Assembly: GCA_025922795.1 (NCBI GenBank)
Contig: JAICHC010000018.1
Coordinates: 1-12,932, forward strand
Source: Candidatus Binatia bacterium
Lineage (GTDB): Bacteria; Desulfobacterota_B; Binatia; UBA9968
DNA: 12,932 bases
Reading direction: 5' to 3'
Shown in pieces: positions 1 to 5,597 of this stretch. Positions within the stretch are counted from its first letter, which is position 1, and every line of letters starts with the position of its first letter. The translations under genes and the position numbers were made by a program. The notes below the pieces were generated by a model. The model did not search any database. It saw only the letters and a list, made by a program, of their open reading frames with translations, and was not told the DNA's origin.

Positions 1-892
1 GCCGCCGGCGGTCTACGCGGAACGCATCAACATGGCGACACCCAGCCGTGGCTTGTTCGAGTTCCCCGTGGTCGTGGCCATGCGCAAAGGTTTCTTCAAG
101 AACGAAGACATAGACGTCGATAAAATTCAGATGCAGCCGGCAATCGGCGTCAAAGCTTTGATCTCCGGTGACGTCGACTATCTGCTCGCGTGGGGTTCGG
201 CGCTTAGGGCTGCCGTGACCGGCGTGCCGATCAAAGCAGTCGTCGGGCTCGCCAGTCGACCCCTTCACGTGCTGGTTGCCCGGCCGGAAATCAGGACACC
301 GAAGGACCTCAAGGGAAAGGTGATCGGTGTCGACTCCGTTGCCGGCACCGTAGACTACCTCTCGCGCGTGGCCGTACGCCATTTCGGCCTCGAGCCGGAA
401 AGGGACGTTAAGATCATCGTCACCGGCGAGAGCCCGACACGGCTGGCTGCGCTGCACGCAGGTTCCATCGATGCGACGCCGATCGATGTCGCCTTCGCTG
501 TAAAGGCGGAGGATGAAGGCTTCCGCCGGCTCATCTATTTGGGCGATCTGATCGAGCTGCCGCTGTCAGGCATCGCGGTGATGGTCCAGAAGCTGCAAAC
601 GCAACGGGAGCAAGTGAAAAGAGTCGTCCGTGCCACAGTACGCGGGACGCGCTTCATGAAGCAGAATCGCGCCGAAACCGTGCAGATGCTCTCCAACTAT
701 CTCAAAATCACGCCCGCGCAGTCAGCCAAAGCTTACGACGCTTCGATCAACTCGTTCACCGACGACGGCATCATTTCGGATAAGGGAGTGCTGTTGGACG
801 TGCAGCTGACGAAAGAACGACTCAAGCTCACGAAAGATATTCCCTTGAGCCAGTTGGTGGATTGGAGTCTGGTGAAGGAGATTAGTAAATAG
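1..892 (+). CDS. ABC transporter substrate-binding protein, NMT1/THI5-like (5' truncated)
   Basis: C-terminal part (about 296 residues) of a periplasmic solute-binding protein that would deliver a small organic substrate to an ABC importer. The frame is open to the left edge of the window, so the ATG at 32 is probably internal: the codons before it (AVYAERIN) read straight into a typical first strand of this family. Family hallmarks seen are an early segment ending RKGFFKNEDIDV, where the family has a 'G-[LF]-F-x3-[GN]-[LI]-[DE]-V' pattern, then IGVKALISGDVDYL, RTPKDLKGKVIGV in the middle, and AALHAGSIDATPID. No lipobox or signal peptide can be judged because the N-terminus is missing. No permease or ATPase gene lies next to it here; they could be upstream. 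NMT1-type binding proteins carry taurine, sulfonates, thiamine precursors or aromatic acids, so the ligand is open. It stops 38 bp before the next gene. Confidence 0.85.
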   Translation, partial: PPAVYAERINMATPSRGLFEFPVVVAMRKGFFKNEDIDVDKIQMQPAIGVKALISGDVDYLLAWGSALRAAVTGVPIKAVVGLASRPLHVLVARPEIRTPKDLKGKVIGVDSVAGTVDYLSRVAVRHFGLEPERDVKIIVTGESPTRLAALHAGSIDATPIDVAFAVKAEDEGFRRLIYLGDLIELPLSGIAVMVQKLQTQREQVKRVVRATVRGTRFMKQNRAETVQMLSNYLKITPAQSAKAYDASINSFTDDGIISDKGVLLDVQLTKERLKLTKDIPLSQLVDWSLVKEISK

Positions 893-930
893 AAGCGGAT
901 GACTTTGCGTCGAAGGTCGAATGGGAAATC

Positions 931-1233
931 ATGTACTGTCCAAAATGCCGATCCGAGTACCGCCCTGGTTTCACATGGTGTAATGATTGTGATGTTGCGC
1001 TCATAGTCGAATTGCCGCCCGAGGAAGCCGCAGCATTTGTTGACCTCGTCGAGGTCCTTACCATGGCCGACGCAGGCCAGATTCCACTGATTAAATCGAT
1101 TCTTGAAGCGGAAGAAATACCCTATCTTGCCCAGGGTGAGAATTTTAACCTAGCGCGCAACATACCCGTAAGGTTTCTTGTCCCTAAGGACTATTTAGAG
1201 ATAGCCAGAGAAGTCCTGGTCGATTTCCTTTGA
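931..1233 (+). CDS. Small zinc-ribbon protein with DUF2007-type domain
   Basis: A 100-residue cytoplasmic protein. Residues 3-20 form a zinc ribbon with two CxxC knuckles (C3/C6 and C17/C20). Residues about 42-100 match the DUF2007 'putative signal transducing protein' fold: a segment like DAGQIPLIKSILEAEEIPYL, then a strand with VRFLVPKDYLEIAREVL, an arrangement related to PII-like/ACT-type alpha-beta folds. Its biochemical role is unknown; the family name is a prediction. The ATG at 931 starts exactly at the conserved MYCPKC. Only a weak purine run (GGGAAA) precedes it. It lies 38 bp after the solute-binding protein gene and could be cotranscribed with it. The zinc-ribbon call is sure; the function is not. 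Confidence 0.8.
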   Translation: MYCPKCRSEYRPGFTWCNDCDVALIVELPPEEAAAFVDLVEVLTMADAGQIPLIKSILEAEEIPYLAQGENFNLARNIPVRFLVPKDYLEIAREVLVDFL

Positions 1234-1343
1234 GCGAAATTAACGTAAGTTGGATGTTAGCTGCCAGCGCAATCTGGACCGAGATCGAATCCAGGAACTT
1301 TGCGCGAGCATGACGAGAATCGACACACTTGTTTAACGAACTT

Positions 1344-1424
1344 TTGAAACAGGACACAATTCCAGCGTTGCAACTTCCGCGCTCTTTCTACTAACAAAAC
1401 ACGATTGCCGTCGCCAAGCAGCTT
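1344..1424 (+). pseudogene. Interrupted N-terminus of the DNA-3-methyladenine glycosylase gene
   Basis: In the frame of the downstream glycosylase, codons just before it read LPRSFY, then TAA at 1392-1394, then QNTIAVAKQLLG. Proteins of the AAG/MPG family usually begin with something like 'LPRSFYxRDTxxVAxxLLG', so the spacing is exact and the TAA replaces one residue. No ATG lies upstream in frame; TTG codons at 1344 and 1368 are possible ancestral starts. A further in-frame TGA at 1311 marks the limit. The simplest reading is a single nonsense substitution (for example CAA or GAA to TAA) or a base-call error. Confidence 0.6.
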
Positions 1425-1949
1425 TTGGGAAAGTATCTGGTGCGAAAGCATCCCGAAGGCGACACGATTGGGCGCATCGTCGAAACCGAAGCCTACGTTG
1501 GCCCCCAGGATCTTGCCTGCCACGCATCTAAAGGACGCACGGCCCGTACGGACGTGATGTTTGGCCCGGCGGGTCACGCCTATGTGTACTTCATCTATGG
1601 GTTTCACAACATGCTGAATCTGGTTACGGAAAAACAGGACTATCCAGCCGCTGTTTTAATTCGCGCCGCGGAACCCGTGGGCGGCATCGAATTGATGAAA
1701 ACGCGGAGGAAAAACGGCGAACTGCTCAATCTTGCCAGCGGGCCGGGCAAACTCTGCCAAGCTTTTGCCATCGACCGTTCGCTGAATGGAGCGGATTTGT
1801 GCGTTGGTCTTCTTTACGTCGAGGATCGCGGTGAACCCCCTCCGAAATGTCAAACTACAGCACGAATCGGGGTCGATTACGCCGGCAGGTGGAAGAACAA
1901 GCCCTATCGATTTCTTGTTCGCGGTAGCGAGTTTGTTTCAAAAGTTTGA
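1425..1949 (+). CDS. DNA-3-methyladenine glycosylase, AAG/MPG family (N-terminally shortened)
   Basis: Base-excision repair enzyme that removes alkylated purines (3-methyladenine, hypoxanthine) from DNA. The readable frame from TTG 1425 gives 174 residues; most bacterial members have about 180-210. Visible family motifs are GRIVETEAYVGPQDLACH at about 16-33, holding the catalytic Glu (E22, matching human AAG E125), Tyr24 and His33, then GHAYVYFIYGFHNMLN, AVLIRAAEP, and LASGPGKLCQAFAID, the last two typical of the core. The first roughly 20 residues of the domain are still present in the DNA upstream but lie behind an in-frame TAA at 1392, so either the protein starts at a non-ATG codon after that stop (TTG 1425 or an ATT at 1404) and loses its first strand, or the gene is dead. 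No Shine-Dalgarno is evident. The catalytic core is intact. Confidence 0.75.
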   Translation: MGKYLVRKHPEGDTIGRIVETEAYVGPQDLACHASKGRTARTDVMFGPAGHAYVYFIYGFHNMLNLVTEKQDYPAAVLIRAAEPVGGIELMKTRRKNGELLNLASGPGKLCQAFAIDRSLNGADLCVGLLYVEDRGEPPPKCQTTARIGVDYAGRWKNKPYRFLVRGSEFVSKV

Positions 1950-2002
1950 TGAACGGCTAGTGAGCCGTTGCGTGCGTTGTTCGAATCAAGTCGATATCCA
2001 GA

Positions 2003-2626
2003 ATGAGAACGGATTCGAAAACGATCTACGTCGACCTGGACGATGTGCTGTGTCAATCTGCGCGCCATTTTCTCCTTATTGTCGAGCGCGAGTTCGGTAA
2101 ACGAATTAGATACGAGCAAGTGATCAACTTCGACGTGGGCCGTTCCTGCGGCTTAGCTTCTGAGGAGCGCGATGAGTTGTATCGTATCGTCCATCGGCCG
2201 GAGGAGCTGTTGAGCATGGCGCCAGTCGAGGAGGCGATCGCTGTCCTAAAGCAATGGAACGAGCGGGGATTCCACATCGCCATCGTTACCGGCCGACCAC
2301 CGGATAGTTCTGAAGTCTCGCGTGAGTGGTTGGCCAAGCATCGGATCGCGCACAGTTCATTTACAGTCGTCGATAAGTACTCGCGTTTTACGCCGGACAG
2401 TTCTAAGGCAATTTCTTTGGCCGAATTATCCATGCGACGGTTTTGCTGGGCAGTTGAGGATTCCCTGCCGATGGCGCAGTATTTAGCCAATGAAATGAAG
2501 GTGCCGGTTGTTTTGCTTGATCGTCCATGGAATCAGTTCGAGGGGAAGCATGTGCGGATCCGCCGTTGTCGTGACTGGGACGAGATCTCCGCGGCGTTTC
2601 CGGCGCTCTCCTTTGGCAACAGCTGA
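2003..2626 (+). CDS. HAD-superfamily 5'(3')-deoxyribonucleotidase-like phosphatase
   Basis: A 207-residue cytoplasmic phosphohydrolase. All four HAD motifs are visible: motif I YVDLDDVL (nucleophile D11, acid D13), motif II IVTGR (T96), motif III Lys135 in SSKAISL, and motif IV VEDS (E152, D153), which binds Mg2+. The cap region between motifs I and II and the late LLDRPWN segment resemble the NT5C (5'-nucleotidase, deoxy, cytosolic type C) family, which dephosphorylates deoxynucleoside monophosphates. Substrate remains inferred. The ATG at 2003 opens directly on the first strand; no clear Shine-Dalgarno is seen. It follows the glycosylase gene by 53 bp on the same strand, so a loose DNA and nucleotide housekeeping pairing is possible. 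Another reading is a general sugar-phosphate phosphatase. Confidence 0.75.
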   Translation: MRTDSKTIYVDLDDVLCQSARHFLLIVEREFGKRIRYEQVINFDVGRSCGLASEERDELYRIVHRPEELLSMAPVEEAIAVLKQWNERGFHIAIVTGRPPDSSEVSREWLAKHRIAHSSFTVVDKYSRFTPDSSKAISLAELSMRRFCWAVEDSLPMAQYLANEMKVPVVLLDRPWNQFEGKHVRIRRCRDWDEISAAFPALSFGNS

Positions 2627-2710
2627 GATAGGGCAAAATTACTGTTGGCGGGTATTGATTGGATAGTGGCTGCCCCTTGCTGCGTGCGAGCAACCCGTCG
2701 ACTAGAATCG

Positions 2711-3580
2711 ATGTTGCATAGATATCGAAACGTATTGTGCTTTCTCGGGATCTGCTGGTCCATTCAAGTTGCCGGCTGCGCAACGTTGATCGAAACATTT
2801 GAGCGCAGGAAAAGCGCCCTCATGACGGCGGCTGCTGCCGGAGACGCTGGCCGAGTCAAGCAATTGTTGGCTGGAGGAACCGACCCCGATTTTACGGAGG
2901 GTGGCTTATCGCCCTTGGCGGCCGCGACGCTCGGCGGTCATCTGGCGAGCGCGAGAGCCTTGCTGGAAGGCGGTGCTTCGGCTGACTTCGAGCTCGCAAA
3001 CGGTCGTCGCGCGCTCGCGCTGGCGGCGCGTCGCGGCGATGTCGATGCCATCCAGCTGCTGCTCGCTTTCAAAGCCGACGCAAACGCCCAAAATCATTCC
3101 GGCGAAACGGCGCTGCAGGTGGCAGCCTGGGAGGGTCACGCCGCTGTCGTTCACGCGCTAGTCGCTGCTGGGGCCAATCCGAACAGCCGCGATAAATCGG
3201 GTACGAGTCCCTTACATGCGGCCGCGAGCCGGGGGCATACTGACGCGGTCAGGGCACTCATTCATGCCGGCGCCGACGCTAACGCGAAAGGATTAAACAG
3301 CGGCGTTACCCCGTTATTGATGGCTGCGGGCGGTGGTCATGTCCTGACGGTAAGAGCCTTGATTGCCGATGGCGCCGCCGCCAACGCCGCCGCCACCGGA
3401 GTCACTGCTTTGCGCATTGCGGCGGCGATGGGCAACGCCATTATGCTTAAGGATTTAATCGCGGCCGGAGCGCCTCTGAACGAGCGCGACTCGCAGGGCC
3501 GAACCGCGCTCACGCTGGCGCGGTTGGGAAAGCATGCTGAAGCGGCGAAAGTTCTTGAGGCGGCTGGGGCGACGGAATAA
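2711..3580 (+). CDS. Ankyrin-repeat lipoprotein
   Basis: I chose ATG 2711 over a TTG 66 bp upstream because it gives a clean lipoprotein signal: a short positive n-region (MLHRYR), a hydrophobic stretch (NVLCFLGICWSIQ), and a lipobox VAGC with the lipidated Cys at residue 23. The remaining 266 residues are almost wholly ankyrin repeats, about eight of them, with the standard 'G-x-TAL-x-x-A-A-x-x-G-H-x-x-x-V-x-x-L-[IL]-x-x-GA-x-x-N' pattern; clear ones start near GLSPLAAATLGGH, GETALQVAAWEGH, GTSPLHAAASRGH and GRTALTLARLGKH. Such a solenoid binds protein partners, here anchored in the inner or outer membrane and facing the periplasm. There is no catalytic domain. The mature protein starts with ATLIETFERR. 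It ends 6 bp from the stop of the convergent gloA gene. Partner unknown. Confidence 0.85.
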   Translation: MLHRYRNVLCFLGICWSIQVAGCATLIETFERRKSALMTAAAAGDAGRVKQLLAGGTDPDFTEGGLSPLAAATLGGHLASARALLEGGASADFELANGRRALALAARRGDVDAIQLLLAFKADANAQNHSGETALQVAAWEGHAAVVHALVAAGANPNSRDKSGTSPLHAAASRGHTDAVRALIHAGADANAKGLNSGVTPLLMAAGGGHVLTVRALIADGAAANAAATGVTALRIAAAMGNAIMLKDLIAAGAPLNERDSQGRTALTLARLGKHAEAAKVLEAAGATE

Positions 3581-3586
3581 TGCTCT

Positions 3587-4039
3587 TCAGCCCGCTTTGA
3601 GCGGCGGCCCACTCTTCGAATGGCGCTCGGTGAGTTCGATGACGTAACCGTCGGGGTCCTGAATGAAGGCAACGCGATCCTGGCTGCCGTGGCGATTGGG
3701 TTGTGGACCGAGAGTGAATTTGACGCCAGCGGCGTGTAGTTTTTCGCTCAGCTTGTAGAGGTCGGAGACGTAGAGGGCGACGTGGCCGTGCCATTTGGGC
3801 ATTTCCTTGATATGACCCGGCCCTCCGGTCTCGATGAGTTCCAAACCCGAATGTTCATCTTCGCCGCCGTAACCGAGGTAGCCAACTCGCTCCCTTTTCT
3901 CCGGCGCCGGGCGAATGCGTTGGACGTCCATGCCGAGAAGCCGGGTGTAAAAATCGATGCTGCGGTCGAGGTCGCTCACCAGCATCATGGTATGCCGGAT
4001 GCGAAAGGTAATATCGTTTACGGTTTTTTCACCTGCCAT
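3587..4039 (-). CDS. gloA: Lactoylglutathione lyase (glyoxalase I)
   Basis: Converts the hemithioacetal of methylglyoxal and glutathione to S-lactoylglutathione, a cytoplasmic detoxification step. ATG 4039 is preferred (150 residues) because GGAG sits 5 bases before it and because the protein then starts 15 residues before the metal-binding His; a longer frame to 4096 adds a low-complexity tail. Two betaalpha-beta-beta-beta modules are seen. The four metal ligands are placed as in E. coli GloA: His16 (RHTMML), Glu67 (GLELIE, 51 residues later as in E. coli), His86 (HGHVALYV) and Glu135 (GYVIELTE). DLDRSIDFYTRLLGM, YLGYGGEDE and FIQDPDGY are typical. Other vicinal-oxygen-chelate enzymes share the fold, but the ligand set and the segment after it favour glyoxalase I. 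It is convergent with the ankyrin gene. Confidence 0.88.
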   Translation of the reverse strand: MAGEKTVNDITFRIRHTMMLVSDLDRSIDFYTRLLGMDVQRIRPAPEKRERVGYLGYGGEDEHSGLELIETGGPGHIKEMPKWHGHVALYVSDLYKLSEKLHAAGVKFTLGPQPNRHGSQDRVAFIQDPDGYVIELTERHSKSGPPLKAG

Positions 4040-4054
4040 CGGTTCTCCACTACC

Positions 4055-4080
4055 CGGTTGCGGCATAATGCCGCCGACCG
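4055..4080 (-). promoter_or_regulatory. Hairpin in the gloA 5' leader
   Basis: A compact stem lies 16-41 bases before the gloA start: 6 perfect pairs (GCGGCA/TGCCGC) closed by a 3-base TAA loop, then after a 1/2-base bulge 4 further pairs (CGGT/ACCG). No T-run follows it in the gloA direction, so it is not an intrinsic terminator. It could be an operator or a leader stem. Confidence 0.4.
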
Positions 4081-4237
4081 ATTGAGCCGACAGCATCAGC
4101 TGTTTAAAAGAAATAGTTTAGCCGTTGACCACGGATCAAGCCGAGCATCACGCGCTGCAATGCGTATGCAGAGGATCGCTGCGTTTTCCTGCCTCACCGC
4201 TTACCGAGCCAGGAAATTAGCGGGATAAGACAGTGAA

Positions 4238-4393
4238 CTAGGAATGGCGCTTACGGTGTCGTCTTTGCTTTCCGGCACCGTAGATCAGCATGCCCAGCAT
4301 GAGCATAGTGATTGCCCAGTTTCCTATTGCCCAATCGAGAAATGGCCGAAGATTAGAGAACAGCCCTGTTGCGTATTCCCCGATAATGTCCAT
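4238..4393 (-). CDS. Small single-span membrane protein (51 residues)
   Basis: Not recognised as a named family. The frame opens at an ATG preceded by a strong Shine-Dalgarno (GGAGG, 7 bases away), the best ribosome site in this half of the window. The protein begins MDIIGEYATGLF, has one hydrophobic span at about residues 22-41 (AIGNWAITMLMLGMLIYGAG), then a very basic tail KQRRHRKRHS. By the positive-inside rule the tail would be cytoplasmic and the N-terminus outside. Two Trp residues flank the start of the span. It sits alone, 198 bp upstream of gloA and 294 bp downstream of the FAD-subunit gene, all on the - strand. Small proteins like this often regulate or stabilise a membrane complex, but nothing here names a partner. 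Confidence rests on the ribosome site, membrane-like composition and intact frame. Confidence 0.6.
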   Translation of the reverse strand: MDIIGEYATGLFSNLRPFLDWAIGNWAITMLMLGMLIYGAGKQRRHRKRHS

Positions 4394-4448
4394 GTGACCA
4401 CCTCCGGGAAACTATTCGCGTACGAGCTAGAAGCTACCTTGAATAATA

Positions 4449-4577
4449 GTCAGGGGTGCCGCCGCCAAGCAAGGCCCTTTCTGCTGACGTTATACTTTTA
4501 CCGCATCATCAAATGACGCAAAAAATTCCAAAATACGTCAGGGTTGGACGTTTGTGTCAGATTAATTTTTTTGTCAG
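4449..4577. promoter_or_regulatory. Cluster of GTCAG boxes in the spacer upstream of the small membrane protein
   Basis: The spacer 4394-4687 holds no gene that I can support. It contains five copies of the pentamer GTCAG or its complement, at 4449, 4484 (complement), 4537, 4556 and 4573, the last three 19 and 17 bp apart. The copies at 4484 and 4537 extend to a 7-bp inverted pair CTGACGT/ACGTCAG. A run of seven T (+ strand) lies near 4566-4572. This could be a regulator-binding region for the small gene; no convincing -35/-10 pair is seen. Confidence 0.25.
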
Positions 4578-4687
4578 TGCGCGTTGGTCGAATCGCCGCC
4601 CCCAATGGTATTAATTGGGCTGCCGCTAGAAAGGCTCCGGGGAGCGCGCCCCAACCATTGTCGAGCTTCGAACCGATGCCTGCGAGA

Positions 4688-5539
4688 TTACGAAAGCGCC
4701 TTAATGAAAGCTCTGCGCAGGAACACGCCGATCAGATGCCGCTTGTAATCGGCGCTGCCTTCGAGATCGTCGACCGGATCCGCGGCCTGCGCAAGCGCCT
4801 CGGCGGCAACACCCAACTGTTTTTCAACCTGCGTCCTAGACCCGGTGAGGAGTTGATTGGCTTGATCCGACCGCGTCGGCACGGCGCTGACGCTGCCGAC
4901 GACGGCGGTTGCGTTTTTGATCGTATCGCCATCAAAATTCAAGAGTAAGGCCAAACCCAGCGTTGGTCGTTCCTTGAGCTGGAATTTTAAATAAGCCGCG
5001 CGCTGGGATTTACTCAACAGCGGAACCTCCACGGCGGCGAGTAATTCGTCTGTGGCCAAGGCAGTTTCGTAAGCGCCGGTGATGAGCTGATCGATAGTGA
5101 TTGTCTTGGCTCCGGACTTGCCCTGAACATGCGCCTTGGCGCCGAGGGCCGCCAATAAGGTCGCGGGGTCCGAGTGCGGTTCGGCGAAACAGAGGTTCCC
5201 GCCCAGTGTGCCGCTGGTGCGGACGCGCACGTTGGCGACGTTAGTTTCCATCTCACCGAGCACCGGCAAGTTTTGGCGCACTAACGCGCTGCGCTCAATC
5301 GCGCGATGTGTCGCCGTGCTCCCGATCACCAGCGTACCATTTCTTAACTCGATCTTGTTAAGATCAGGGATAGTCTTCACGTCGATCAAGTGCTTATAGC
5401 GGAGCAGGTCATGCTTCATGGCGAGCAGAAGTTCGGTGCCGCCGGCATAGAGCCGCCCGTTCTCGCCAAACTCGGCGAGCAGCTGCGAAGCTTCGGCGCA
5501 GGTTTTCGGTTGGTGGATAGTAAAATCTCTTAAGGGCAT
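4688..5539 (-). CDS. Molybdenum hydroxylase FAD-binding (medium) subunit
   Basis: A 283-residue FAD subunit of a three-part xanthine dehydrogenase/CO dehydrogenase-superfamily enzyme; it passes electrons from the iron-sulfur subunit to an acceptor such as a quinone or NAD+. The two FAD-pyrophosphate loops of the VAO/PCMH-type domain are clear: AGGTELL at 32-38 and TSGTLGGNLCFAEPHSD from 108. NVRVRTSG before it is typical too. The C-terminal third (from about 175, PTLGLALLLN to VGSVSAVPTR) is the CO_deh_flav_C-type domain. ATG 5539 starts on the canonical MPLRDF; no Shine-Dalgarno is seen, and 58 bp separate it from the large-subunit stop. Gene order small-large-medium differs from the medium-small-large order of carboxydotrophic cox operons. 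No NAD-binding Tyr loop can be judged. It is the last gene of the operon. Confidence 0.92.
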   Translation of the reverse strand: MPLRDFTIHQPKTCAEASQLLAEFGENGRLYAGGTELLLAMKHDLLRYKHLIDVKTIPDLNKIELRNGTLVIGSTATHRAIERSALVRQNLPVLGEMETNVANVRVRTSGTLGGNLCFAEPHSDPATLLAALGAKAHVQGKSGAKTITIDQLITGAYETALATDELLAAVEVPLLSKSQRAAYLKFQLKERPTLGLALLLNFDGDTIKNATAVVGSVSAVPTRSDQANQLLTGSRTQVEKQLGVAAEALAQAADPVDDLEGSADYKRHLIGVFLRRAFIKALS

Positions 5540-5597
5540 AACGAGTTCTGGGCCGGTTCAAACATCGTGTAAGATTTCGGATTGTATTTCTTGAACT

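Noticed and set aside
2645..2710. Upstream TTG start for the ankyrin gene
   Set aside because: It would bury the signal peptide and lipobox 22 residues inside the protein.
4244..4516. Plus-strand frame over the small membrane protein
   Set aside because: The opposite strand has the strong GGAGG site and a membrane-like protein; this frame has neither.
4535..4575. Intrinsic terminator on the + strand (ACGTC/GACGT stem and T-run)
   Set aside because: Stem is only 5 bp, the T-run is about 15 bases away, and no + strand gene ends there.
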